NCBI GenBank assembly: GCA_041583495.1
Contig: JBFHFS010000068.1
Location: 1-24,569, forward strand
Reading direction: 5' to 3'
Source of the DNA: JBFHFS01 sp041583495
GTDB lineage: Bacteria; Bacteroidota; Bacteroidia; Bacteroidales; Marinilabiliaceae
DNA length: 24,569 nt
The notes below the pieces were generated by a model. It ran no database searches, was not told the DNA's origin, and was given only the letters and a program-made list of their open reading frames with translations. Positions 14,601 through 22,209 of this stretch are shown piece after piece. How positions within the stretch are numbered: position 1 is the first letter of the stretch; each line of letters begins with the position of its first letter. The position numbers and the translations under genes were made by a program.

Positions 14601-15740
14601 TTACGACAACATGTTTTGTCCTCCGGTTACGGGGATGGCCTGGCCGGTTTCATATTCCTGTTCAACGGCATAAAGGATGGCCCGTGCCACGTCTTTAACC
14701 CGGCAGCCGCGACCCGCAGGTACTTGCGATTCGTAATGGTTTTTGACATCCTGGAGGGATTTGGCCCCGGGGATTTTTCCGGCATTCAGGTATTGTACAA
14801 ACAAGCCATTTTTGGGATCGCTCCAGAGGGGTCCTTCAAAGAAGTTACCCGGACAAACGGCATTGACTTTAATGCGATAGGGCATCAGCTCAAGAGCGAA
14901 GGACTGGGTGAGTCCAATGCCCCCAAATTTAGCTCCGGCGTAGGCGAAGTTTTTATTGCTGCCTTTGAGTCCCGACTTGGAATTGATTTGGATGATATCG
15001 GAAAAGTGAGTAGGCTTAAACTCTGATTGCAGTTTCATAACTGCCGCCCCGGCTTTGGTACAATGGAAAAAGCCATTGTAGTTGACACGGGTCATCAGTT
15101 CGAATACTTTGGGGTCCATCTCGTCGAGACCGCCTGCCCTCAGGATGCCGGCATTGCTGACCAGCAGATCGAGCCCTCCAAATGAGAGGGCGGTGGTATT
15201 GACCATTTCCTCTACTGAATCGGCATCGGACACATCGCACCTCACGAACATGGCCCGGTTGCTGTTCTTCAGATTGTTTAGCTGTTGGGCCAATTCACTC
15301 CCCTTTTCCTGGTTGAGGTCGGCAATGATTACGTTGGCGCCCTGTTCGAACAACTCTTCGGCTATGCCCTGGCCAAAACCTTGAGCGGCACCTGTAACGA
15401 TGGCTACCCTTCCGGCCACTCTCCCGGGAGAAACCTGAGGGGTGGAGCGAAAACCCTGGTTGGCTATGGCATATTCCACCTCGGCTGCCGAGGAAGCTAT
15501 GACGACCCATCCCATGCCTTTTATCACCACAAGGGCATTTTGGGCGGGCAGGGCAAGTTGCTGCAAGGTGTCATTGGAAGTATCCGGCAGTACCTCAATG
15601 ATTTTTTCTTCTTGCCAGCCGGCCTTGATGGCGGCCTCCTTCGAGGCCAGGTTCTCATCATTAATAAAACGCGCTGAGGCCATTTGCTTGCCTGAGAAAC
15701 GCATTCTAAGGGCTATGGTAATTCGTGAAATGTTATTCAT
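14601..15740 (-). CDS. SDR, sorbitol-6-phosphate dehydrogenase-like, with N-terminal extension
   Basis: A 379-residue short-chain dehydrogenase started at ATG 15740; the longer frame from 15920 adds 60 residues that run into the preceding gene and look non-coding. The SDR domain begins near residue 108: T-G-A-A-Q-G-F-G (116-123) for NAD(P), S-N-A-G-I-L (195-200), Ser254, and the catalytic Y267-A-G-A-K271. The K-x-x-H-F-S-D-I-I-Q-I-N-S-K-S-G-L-K-G-S stretch and F-F-E-G-P-L-W-S-D-P are typical of sorbitol-6-phosphate 2-dehydrogenases, which yield fructose 6-phosphate, the substrate of the aldolase in this block. About 107 extra residues precede the domain; the part A-L-V-V-I-K-G-M-G-W-V-V-I-A-S-S-A-A-E-V-E-Y-A is vaguely like the end of the class II aldolase domain in RhaD-SDR fusions. 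Confidence 0.82.
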   Translation of the reverse strand: MNNISRITIALRMRFSGKQMASARFINDENLASKEAAIKAGWQEEKIIEVLPDTSNDTLQQLALPAQNALVVIKGMGWVVIASSAAEVEYAIANQGFRSTPQVSPGRVAGRVAIVTGAAQGFGQGIAEELFEQGANVIIADLNQEKGSELAQQLNNLKNSNRAMFVRCDVSDADSVEEMVNTTALSFGGLDLLVSNAGILRAGGLDEMDPKVFELMTRVNYNGFFHCTKAGAAVMKLQSEFKPTHFSDIIQINSKSGLKGSNKNFAYAGAKFGGIGLTQSFALELMPYRIKVNAVCPGNFFEGPLWSDPKNGLFVQYLNAGKIPGAKSLQDVKNHYESQVPAGRGCRVKDVARAILYAVEQEYETGQAIPVTGGQNMLS

Positions 15741-15776
15741 TTTTTGTGTTTGTTTGTAACGTTTGGGCTTCGCTTT

Positions 15777-15804
15777 CGGGCTATGGATTTCTTTTACATG
15801 CCCG
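15777..15804 (-). other. Intercistronic hairpin (PHP/SDR gap)
   Basis: CGGGC-(T)-ATG pairs with CAT-GCCCG across an 11-base loop: an 8-base stem with one bulged T, 37 bases before the SDR start. Confidence 0.35.
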
Positions 15805-15849
15805 GATCCTTGATTTTCAGTATTCTCTCTTTGGATGGATGGGGAGCCC

Positions 15850-17109
15850 TTAATCTTTATAGTTGAGCAATTGCCATCCCGTCTCAATAAAGGAAGGTTT
15901 TTGATCCAATTTTGGTTCACCGGTGGTTTTATCCAACCAGCCTTCGCCTGTTTTTTCGGTGAGGTATTGATGGGCCAGCAGGATGCAGACGCTTTGCACG
16001 TTGATCATCATTAAAGTGTCGGTCAGTTTTGTGCTGCCACTGGCCATAGGCTCCAGTGGTTCCATGGCCGGGGTGTTGTGTTCCGTTCCAAAGGTTACCA
16101 GAAATCCGTTTGCCCAAAGCTCTTTGGCGGTTTGCTCAAGATATTCGAGGCTGTTGCGGGTCGTGATAAATTCGGCCGAATAGAATCCGCGCTCCTTAAG
16201 TTGCTTGATTGTCCTGGGCAGAGATTCTTCAAAGTCGGTGCATTGACCTTTAAGGGCATCTCCTAGGAATGGATAGGTAGGCACCCCCCCGGCATCCAAA
16301 ATCAAACGCCGAATGGTTTGAAGATCGGCAAAGGACGAAGAATCTTCGGGGATAAAGGCGGGTCCGCCGGCTTTTAAAAGGGCAGATCGCAACAGATTCT
16401 CGATAAAGGCTTCATCTAATGCCGCGGGTTTTTTCCCGGTTAGCAGGGTGTAAAAATCCAGACGCCCGGCTTCGGAGGTAAAATACTCATCTGTTTTTAT
16501 TCGCAGGGCTCTTGCCAGGTGGCGCTCTCTTACCTGACCCAGGGTGAGGTCGGCAGAGATGTCATCATAGTTGAGCGTAAAGGGGGCCTTGACTTTTTCC
16601 AGGTATTGGTTCATCAGGGCTGTCATGGCCTTGGATTGTTCGTTGTTATCGGCTACCGCCTTATTCAGCCAGGTGGCTACGGATGAAGGCAGGCTTTTGG
16701 TTGTCAATCCCTTTCCGCTTATGTAGGTTCTGCCCGGATTGGAGGGGTCGTTCACCTTGATCCCTGCTGCCTGGTCTTCTGCATTGAGTCCAATCATCTC
16801 GATGTTGAACAGAGGAACCAGCTTCTGTTCCCGGCATCCATCGCTCCAGGCCTGATAGCCTCGTACGGTATTAAAGTCGTTGACCCCTACCACTTTAATA
16901 TTCTCTTTTTTGGCAAGTTGAAGGGCTTCAACCGGTGCCGAAAAAGCACTAAAGGAATAGGGCGTATGCAAGTGTCCGTTGATTAATGGAAGATGTTCCG
17001 CGGTGAGTGGGGGGACATCAGACTTAAGGTTCTGTAACGCCTTAGGTTCAGGGTATTGTGACCAGTGATACATAGGTGGCATTTTTTGAATTCCTTTCAC
17101 CTTCTTCAT
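15850..17109 (-). CDS. PHP-domain protein, putative metal-dependent phosphoesterase
   Basis: A 419-residue protein with a PHP-type metal site: I-N-G-H46-L-H48-T-P-Y-S-F-S-A-F, where the HxH pair and the S-F-S match the first PHP motif, then V-V-G-V-N-D78-F-N in place of the usual T-D-H, F-N-I-E104-M-I-G as the third motif, and a late F-G-T-E-H-N-T-P that supplies another His. PHP enzymes hydrolyse phosphate esters using two or three metals; some are histidinol or sugar phosphatases. A long middle region (about 110-250), largely helical, is not part of the basic domain. It lies first in the sugar block, before the SDR, so a role on a sugar or polyol phosphate is plausible. A later start at Met10 or Met13 is possible. 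Function is unproven. Confidence 0.7.
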   Translation of the reverse strand: MKKVKGIQKMPPMYHWSQYPEPKALQNLKSDVPPLTAEHLPLINGHLHTPYSFSAFSAPVEALQLAKKENIKVVGVNDFNTVRGYQAWSDGCREQKLVPLFNIEMIGLNAEDQAAGIKVNDPSNPGRTYISGKGLTTKSLPSSVATWLNKAVADNNEQSKAMTALMNQYLEKVKAPFTLNYDDISADLTLGQVRERHLARALRIKTDEYFTSEAGRLDFYTLLTGKKPAALDEAFIENLLRSALLKAGGPAFIPEDSSSFADLQTIRRLILDAGGVPTYPFLGDALKGQCTDFEESLPRTIKQLKERGFYSAEFITTRNSLEYLEQTAKELWANGFLVTFGTEHNTPAMEPLEPMASGSTKLTDTLMMINVQSVCILLAHQYLTEKTGEGWLDKTTGEPKLDQKPSFIETGWQLLNYKD

Positions 17110-17218
17110 AAGGGGAATTTCTCCCTTCCACCCTTAATAAATCCCGGGGTTTTGAAGTGTAAGGTTACAGGGGATGGTTATTGTTGAAATACGTTTTGCG
17201 TACCCCTATTTTAAATCA

Positions 17219-17250
17219 GAGGGTGTCAAAAATAAGCTTTTGACACCCTC
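17219..17250 (-). terminator. Strong stem-loop after the E1 gene
   Basis: GAGGGTGTCAAAA and TTTTGACACCCTC form a perfect 13-base stem with a 6-base loop (ATAAGC), 18 bases past the E1 stop on the minus strand. No long T run follows, but the stem is the strongest in the window. It may separate the E2-E1 unit from the PHP-SDR-SorE-aldolase unit. The remaining bases up to the PHP start (17110-17218) show no clear TAnnTTTG promoter; TACG-TTTTG-CGTA at 17190-17202 is a small palindrome there. Confidence 0.6.
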
Positions 17251-17268
17251 CTGGGTTAGGGGTTTACT

Positions 17269-19737
17269 CTATATTCCTTTCTTATGTCTTTCGATCATCG
17301 TCTTTTCATCAAAGAGCTCTTTGGCCTGATAGCCTTTTAAAGGAACAATCTTTTGATGGATGGCATCCACAATCCAATGAGGCTGAGGGAAGAACGCGTC
17401 TTCGAGTTCGTGGGCCGGTGTGATCCAGTTACGGGATCCTACTACCACGGGGGGTGCATCCAGATCGTCGAAGGCCAGATCGGTGATGTTACGGGCAAAG
17501 TCGTTAAGGAAAGAGCCACGGCTGTTGGCATCGCCTGTAATCAGGATGCGGCCGGTTTTCTTAACCGATTCGAGCACCGGCCCGTAGTTGAAGGGTACCA
17601 GTGAACGGGCATCGATTACTTCTGCCTGCATGTTGTGTTCTTCCTCAAGAATTTTGGCTGCTTCGAGCGCTCTGTAGAGGGTTGCTCCGATGGCCAGAAT
17701 GGTAACATCATCTCCTTTTCTCTTGATGTCGGGCTCGCCCAGAGGAATTTCGTAATACCCTTCGGGTACACCATCCTTATGAAACTGTTCCCCAATATCG
17801 TAGATGCGTTGGCTCTCGAAAAAGATTACCGGATCGGTTCCCTGCAGGGCAGTATTCATCAATCCTTTGGCATCGTATGGGGTGACGGGGAATACAACCT
17901 TAAGGCCCGGAATGTGAGCCACCAGTGAAGTCCAGTCCTGTGAGTGCTGTGCTCCGTATTTGCTGCCTACCGATACACGTATCACGACAGGCATCTTTAA
18001 GAGGTTGCCACTCATGGCCTGCCATTTAGGGAGCTGGTTAAATACTTCGTCGCCGCTGCGTCCCAAAAAGTCGCAATACATAATTTCGGGGATGACCCGT
18101 CCTCCGCACATGGCATAACCAATGGCGGTTCCCACGATGGCTGCTTCGGCAATGGGTGAGTTGAAGAGCCGGTTGTAGGGAAGCGCTTCGGTAAGTCCGC
18201 GGTAAACTGCAAAGGCACCACCCCAGTCGCGGTTCTCTTCACCATAGGCAATCAGGGTAGGATCTTTGTAAAAGCGATCGACAATGGCTTCGAACAGGCC
18301 ATCACGCAGCTGATATTGTTTCATCTTGGAGAAGGGTTTGCCGTCTTTGTCGAAGGCAAAACGTTCTTTACGCTTGAGTTGCTGCACACGTGGATTTTCC
18401 TCCATGGGCATATTTACCTCGGGGGCCCGGTCTTCCATGCGGTCGACCGATTGATTTGAGAAAATCATGTTACCAATCATATCCGGATCGGCCTCCAGGT
18501 TCATGTGGGGGGAGACTTTAATGTCAATAGAAAGCTTAAGCATTTCTACCATAAGGTCTTTAATGTCGGTTTCAATACTGCTGATGTCGTCGGCAGTACA
18601 AACACCTTCTTTGGTGATCTGAGCGGCGAAGGTGGCGATGCTGTCCTGAGCCTGCCAGGCTTCCACCTCTGATTTTTCGCGGTAAGATGAGGCATCCGAG
18701 GGGCTGTGTCCGCTGTAACGGTAGGTGAGCACCTCGAGTAATACCGGACCTTGTTTCTTGTCCAGAATCTCTTTTTTACGGCGATAGGCGTCGATCACGG
18801 CCAGCGGATTGAAACCATCCACCCGTTCGGCGTGCATCTGTTCGGGGTTAACCCCGGCTCCGATGCGGGCAGCTACTTCATAGCCCATGGTTTCCCCACA
18901 GGTTTGGCCTCCCATGCCATATTGGTTATTCATGATGGTGAGAATCAGAGGCAATCCGCCTTTCATGTCTCCTTCCCATAATTGTTGGAACTGGTCCATG
19001 GTGGCAAAGGAGATTCCTTCCCACACAGGGCCACAAGCCATGGATGCATCGCCGATGTTGGCGACAACTACACCCGGTTTCCGGTTAACTTTTTTGTAAA
19101 GAGCTGCTCCAACCGAGATGTCGGCACTACCACCCACGATGGCATTGTTGGGATAGACGCCAAAGGGGGTAAAGAAGGCATGCATACTGCCGCCCAAGCC
19201 ACGGTTAAAGCCTGTTTCGCGGGCAAAAATCTCAGCCAGCGTGCCATAAAGCAGAAAGCGTCGTGCCAAAGATTTTACATCGCCGTTGTGTCCTTTTTGA
19301 ACAATCTTTAAAATGGTGCCTCCAAAAAAGCTTTCCATGATTTGCATCAAACGGTCGTCGTCGAGCTGGTGGATGGCACTGAGTCCTTTGGCCAGAATCT
19401 CGCCATGGCTTCGGTGCGATCCAAAGATGAAGTCATCAACCGACAGGTTGTAGGCCATTCCCACTGCAGCAGCTTCCTGTCCAATGGAGAGGTGGGCCGG
19501 ACCGGGGTGATTGTAGGCTACCCCCTGGTATTCTCCGGTGGTTTTGATGAGGTTGAGCATCTCCTCAAACTCACGAATCAGACGCATATCATGATAGATA
19601 CGCTTTAAATCTTCATCGCTAAAGTTTTTGCGCTCTTCTTTTAAGGTGCGCTTGTATTGATTGATGGGTATGGGAGAGAAGGTAAGTTCTCTTGATTTTC
19701 TGGCCTTTTTAGGGTCTATAAATTGATTTTTTGGCAT
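17269..19737 (-). CDS. Fused alpha/beta E1 of a 2-oxoacid dehydrogenase complex
   Basis: An 822-residue thiamine-diphosphate enzyme joining E1 alpha (about 40-430) and E1 beta (about 465-815) in one chain. The alpha part has R-L-I-R-E-F-E-E-M, H-P-G-P-A-H-L-S-I-G-Q-E-A, G-S-H-R-S-H-G, a G-F-N-R-G-L-G-G-S-M-H segment and the cofactor motif G229-D230-A ... N270-N271. The beta part has L-R-D-G-L-F-E-A-I-V-D-R-F, the Glu in Y-G-E-E-N-R-D-W-G-G, and G-A-Q-H-S-Q-D-W. It would decarboxylate pyruvate or another 2-oxoacid (acetoin cleavage is also possible) and pass the acyl group to the lipoyl E2 encoded just upstream. The spacing in the cofactor motif is longer than usual because of an insertion with L-W-E-G-D-M-K-G. 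No E3 gene is nearby. Confidence 0.92.
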   Translation of the reverse strand: MPKNQFIDPKKARKSRELTFSPIPINQYKRTLKEERKNFSDEDLKRIYHDMRLIREFEEMLNLIKTTGEYQGVAYNHPGPAHLSIGQEAAAVGMAYNLSVDDFIFGSHRSHGEILAKGLSAIHQLDDDRLMQIMESFFGGTILKIVQKGHNGDVKSLARRFLLYGTLAEIFARETGFNRGLGGSMHAFFTPFGVYPNNAIVGGSADISVGAALYKKVNRKPGVVVANIGDASMACGPVWEGISFATMDQFQQLWEGDMKGGLPLILTIMNNQYGMGGQTCGETMGYEVAARIGAGVNPEQMHAERVDGFNPLAVIDAYRRKKEILDKKQGPVLLEVLTYRYSGHSPSDASSYREKSEVEAWQAQDSIATFAAQITKEGVCTADDISSIETDIKDLMVEMLKLSIDIKVSPHMNLEADPDMIGNMIFSNQSVDRMEDRAPEVNMPMEENPRVQQLKRKERFAFDKDGKPFSKMKQYQLRDGLFEAIVDRFYKDPTLIAYGEENRDWGGAFAVYRGLTEALPYNRLFNSPIAEAAIVGTAIGYAMCGGRVIPEIMYCDFLGRSGDEVFNQLPKWQAMSGNLLKMPVVIRVSVGSKYGAQHSQDWTSLVAHIPGLKVVFPVTPYDAKGLMNTALQGTDPVIFFESQRIYDIGEQFHKDGVPEGYYEIPLGEPDIKRKGDDVTILAIGATLYRALEAAKILEEEHNMQAEVIDARSLVPFNYGPVLESVKKTGRILITGDANSRGSFLNDFARNITDLAFDDLDAPPVVVGSRNWITPAHELEDAFFPQPHWIVDAIHQKIVPLKGYQAKELFDEKTMIERHKKGI

Positions 19738-19777
19738 CTTTTATCAGTTAACGGTTATCAGTGTTCAATTTTCCTTT

Positions 19778-19794
19778 CCTCACCTCTCGTGAGG
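19778..19794 (-). other. Intercistronic hairpin (E2/E1 gap)
   Basis: CCTCAC-CTCTC-GTGAGG, 6-base arms and a 5-base loop, inside the 68-base gap between E2 and E1. Not followed by a T run. Confidence 0.35.
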
Positions 19795-19805
19795 GCTTAG
19801 GATTT

Positions 19806-21095
19806 TTATAAGTTTCCGGGTTCCAGTTGTTCTATCTGGTTGGCAACTTCTTTGAGAAAACGGGTGGCTTGTCCCCCGTCCAACGCCTGATGGTTGTAGG
19901 TGAGGCTCAATCCGATGCGCGGCACAATGGCCATGGTTCCATCCTTCAAAGGGGTGGGGCGGTAAATGATGGTGTTTACACCCAATATGGCAACCTGTGG
20001 CAGGTTGATGACCGGGGTAAACATCTCCACGCCATAATTTCCAAGGTTGGAGATGGTGAAGGAGGCTGCTTCGGGGGAGATAAGAGAGGGGTCGATGCTT
20101 CCCTTGCGGCAGGTTTCAGCCAGTTGTAACATTCTTTTGGAGAGCCCTTCGATGTTGAGGTCATCTGCATTTTTTACCACAGGTACCATGAGTCCTCTTT
20201 CGGTGTCGACGGCCAGCCCTAAATGAACGCCTTTAAAGAGCTTAAGCTGATCGTTGCTCAGTTGTGCATTGACCTCCGGGAAAAGTTTTAACGCCCTGAC
20301 CACCGCGTAGGAGATGAAGTCGTTAAGGGTGAGGTTAATACCTGTGCCGGCAGCCACTTTTTCTTTTGATTTTTGACGACAAGCCAGCAGTTGACGAGCG
20401 TCTGCAGTAAGGTGGTGGGTGAGCTGGGCCGACGATTGCAAGGAGCTGTGCATAGCCTTGGCAATAATCTTACGGATGTTGGTCAGGGGTTGTATGTCGT
20501 AATCGTCCGACTCAACTATTGAGGCCACCTGGGGCGAACTCTTGGCCTTGACCGGGGCTGGTGCCGGAGCGGCTGCAGCTTTTGGAGCCGTGGTCTTACT
20601 GGAAAGCCAGGTTACCACATCGCGGTCCAGGATACGTCCATTGGGTCCGGTGCCCTGGAGTTCACTCACGGGCACATTCTCTACTGAGGCTCTTTTGCGG
20701 GCTCTCGGAGAGATCTTAACCGTCTCGTCGGTGGCTGCAGCTGCAGCCGGAGCTGCTTCTTTTTTGGGCGAAGGAGCCGGTTTTTCAGGCTCCGCAGCGG
20801 GCGCCTGCGTCTGAGTCTCGCCCTGAGAGGATGAGCCAAAAGAAGAGAAGTCTTCTCCCGGCTGGCCCAGAACACAAACGGTTTCCAGGACAGGGATTTC
20901 GTCGCCTTCCTCAAAAAAGGCACCGAGAAAAGTTCCATCTTCGGGCGCTTCTTCCTCGAAAGAGGCCTTATCGGTTTCGTAGGCGAAGAGTATATCGCCT
21001 TTTTCGACCTGGTCTCCGGGCTCTTTAAATAAGGTCGTCAGAATACAGGTCTCTACTGATTGCCCTTGTCGGGGCATGATGATTGGGGTTGCCAT
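19806..21095 (-). CDS. Dihydrolipoamide acyltransferase (E2)
   Basis: A 429-residue E2 with all three usual parts. The lipoyl domain (1-80) carries the modified Lys43 in E-T-D-K-A-S-F. An Ala/Pro-rich linker leads to the peripheral-subunit-binding domain (about 128-163: I-S-P-R-A-R-K-R-A ... L-Q-G-T-G-P-N-G-R-I-L-D-R-D-V), which would bind E1 or E3. A second Ala/Pro linker precedes the catalytic domain (about 200-429), with T-I-S-N-L-G-N-Y-G-V and the active site N-H402-Q-A-L-D406-G. The enzyme moves an acyl group from lipoamide to CoA. It is the first gene of the minus-strand block, 68 bases before the fused E1, and has a good promoter and a palindrome in its leader. Acyl specificity (acetyl or branched) is not fixed by sequence. 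Confidence 0.94.
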   Translation of the reverse strand: MATPIIMPRQGQSVETCILTTLFKEPGDQVEKGDILFAYETDKASFEEEAPEDGTFLGAFFEEGDEIPVLETVCVLGQPGEDFSSFGSSSQGETQTQAPAAEPEKPAPSPKKEAAPAAAAATDETVKISPRARKRASVENVPVSELQGTGPNGRILDRDVVTWLSSKTTAPKAAAAPAPAPVKAKSSPQVASIVESDDYDIQPLTNIRKIIAKAMHSSLQSSAQLTHHLTADARQLLACRQKSKEKVAAGTGINLTLNDFISYAVVRALKLFPEVNAQLSNDQLKLFKGVHLGLAVDTERGLMVPVVKNADDLNIEGLSKRMLQLAETCRKGSIDPSLISPEAASFTISNLGNYGVEMFTPVINLPQVAILGVNTIIYRPTPLKDGTMAIVPRIGLSLTYNHQALDGGQATRFLKEVANQIEQLEPGNL

Positions 21096-21103
21096 ATTTT
21101 TTT

Positions 21104-21119
21104 ACTTGTGTTTACAAGT
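21104..21119. promoter_or_regulatory. Palindrome, candidate GntR/HutC operator at the E2 promoter
   Basis: ACTTGT-GTTT-ACAAGT has perfect 6-base arms. The CTTGT-N4-ACAAG layout is that of HutC-subfamily GntR operators, and a GntR/HutC gene lies divergently 370 bases away. It falls between the E2 -7 element (21121-21128) and the start codon, a position for repression. Confidence 0.55.
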
Positions 21120-21120
21120 G

Positions 21121-21151
21121 CAAAGTTAACAGGGTTTGTGAAAAAAACCAA
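21121..21151 (-). promoter_or_regulatory. Bacteroidota-type promoter for the E2 gene
   Basis: On the minus strand TAACTTTG (21121-21128) matches the -7 consensus, and TTG (21149-21151) lies 20 bases upstream as the -33 element, the expected spacing. Confidence 0.6.
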
Positions 21152-21458
21152 TAAAAGGACTGAAGATTTTAGGATGAGCAGTTATTTAGAATTATTAAAA
21201 CCTTTCCCTGGAAGAATCCATTCAAATGTTCAATTACTCTGTGTTTTAGTGTTTAAAAAGCGCCAGCTCTGTTTTAACTTTTTTGTGGCCGGGTGTGGGG
21301 TCAATGGGGAGGAAAAGAAAACGGGGAAATTTATAAAAAGTTATTTTTCTATTCCAGGCCCGGGCAAGGGGTTCGTTTTCTTTGTTTATTTTTCAAACTG
21401 GTAAAGACAAGTTGTTGGGTAATGTGAACTTTTGGGTGTGAATTTTTAGAAATAGTTC
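21152..21458. other. Intergenic region between E2 and GntR genes, no clear gene
   Basis: An AT-rich stretch with no recognisable RNA or repeat. A 76-codon plus-strand frame (21174-21404, M-S-S-Y-L-E-L-L-K-P) exists but is rich in Phe, Lys and Cys, has no family features, and is probably chance. ACAA-G-TTGT near 21408 is a small palindrome that may be an extra regulator contact. Confidence 0.4.
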
Positions 21459-21476
21459 TACCTTTGTGTGATACAA
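21459..21476 (+). promoter_or_regulatory. GntR gene -7 element overlapped by a TTGT/ACAA site
   Basis: TACCTTTG (21459-21466) matches the -7 consensus 20 bases before the GntR start. TTGT-GTGAT-ACAA (21464-21476) overlaps its end and resembles the CTTGT/ACAAG palindrome at the E2 promoter with one base more in the centre, which suggests autoregulation. A TTTG at 21431-21434 is 24 bases upstream. Confidence 0.5.
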
Positions 21477-21486
21477 TAGATAATTA

Positions 21487-22203
21487 ATGGCAACCAAAAC
21501 GATTCCTCATTACCGACTTTTGTACGAGCAGCTTCGCAAAAATATTGTGGATGGCGTTTACCGTGAAGGTGACTTGCTTCCTTCCGAGAATGAGCTGTGT
21601 TCCTTGCATGGTCTAACCCGGCCTACTGTCCGAAAGGCCCTGGATATGCTGGCCCACGAGGGTTTCATAAAGAAACATCAGGGTTTGGGCAGCATCGTTC
21701 ATAAGCTTCCCAAAGGCATAGGTATTTTATCTATTGCCGGAACCACAAGTGCGGTTGGGAGCAGCAAGCTGGTTACCCGCAGTGTGATGAAACCAATGGT
21801 TCAACCCTGGCCCGAAGAATTTTTTTTCGCTCTAAGTGACAAGGAGCGCTCCACGGGTTGTATCTATCTGGAACGTGTTCGTTTGATGAACGACCGGCCC
21901 ATCTTCTTCGAGCAAACCTATCTGCCAAATATCAATCTACCCCGTTTTACATCGCGAAATCTGGAAAATAAGTCTCTCTTTGATGTCCTCCGACAAAATT
22001 ACCAACTCGAAGTAAAAGGGGGGGAGCAATACATAAAGGCCATCGAAGCCGAAGATAGCGCCATTTGTCAGCACCTTAACCTGGTCAAGGGACAACCCAT
22101 TCTTCAGCTTCACCGCAAATTAGAGACCAACCGGGTAGGATTTAGCTTTTACTCCTTCATGTATTGCAATACCAACGATTATAGTCTGTATGGGGTGTTT
22201 TAA
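21487..22203 (+). CDS. GntR/HutC-family transcriptional regulator
   Basis: A 238-residue regulator with an N-terminal winged helix (about 5-75): H-Y-R-L-L-Y-E-Q-L-R-K-N-I-V-D-G-V-Y-R-E-G-D-L-L-P-S-E-N-E-L, then L-T-R-P-T-V-R-K-A-L-D-M-L as recognition helix and I-K-K-H-Q-G-L-G-S-I-V as wing. The C-terminal part (about 95-238) is a UTRA ligand-binding domain, shown by Y-L-E-R-V-R-L-M-N-D-R-P-I-F-F-E-Q-T-Y-L-P and a typical E-Q-Y-I-K-A ... L-N-L-V-K-G-Q-P-I-L-Q-L-H-R. HutC-type proteins usually sense a small metabolite, often a sugar phosphate. It is divergent from the E2-E1-sugar block, and candidate sites lie at both promoters, so local control is likely. The effector is unknown. Confidence 0.92.
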   Translation: MATKTIPHYRLLYEQLRKNIVDGVYREGDLLPSENELCSLHGLTRPTVRKALDMLAHEGFIKKHQGLGSIVHKLPKGIGILSIAGTTSAVGSSKLVTRSVMKPMVQPWPEEFFFALSDKERSTGCIYLERVRLMNDRPIFFEQTYLPNINLPRFTSRNLENKSLFDVLRQNYQLEVKGGEQYIKAIEAEDSAICQHLNLVKGQPILQLHRKLETNRVGFSFYSFMYCNTNDYSLYGVF

Positions 22204-22209
22204 CGCATA

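Noticed and set aside
15741..15920. 60-residue upstream extension of the SDR gene
   Set aside because: It overlaps the end of the PHP gene by 71 bases, is rich in Lys, Gln and Asn with no family match, and the Met at 15740 starts a protein-like sequence.
20542..20814. 90-residue Ala/Gly-rich frame opposite E2
   Set aside because: It is the antisense of the Ala/Pro linker of E2, a common cause of long shadow frames.
21174..21404. 76-codon plus-strand frame in the E2-GntR intergenic region
   Set aside because: Composition is that of AT-rich non-coding DNA, no ribosome-binding site or homologous pattern is seen, and it lies in a regulatory region.
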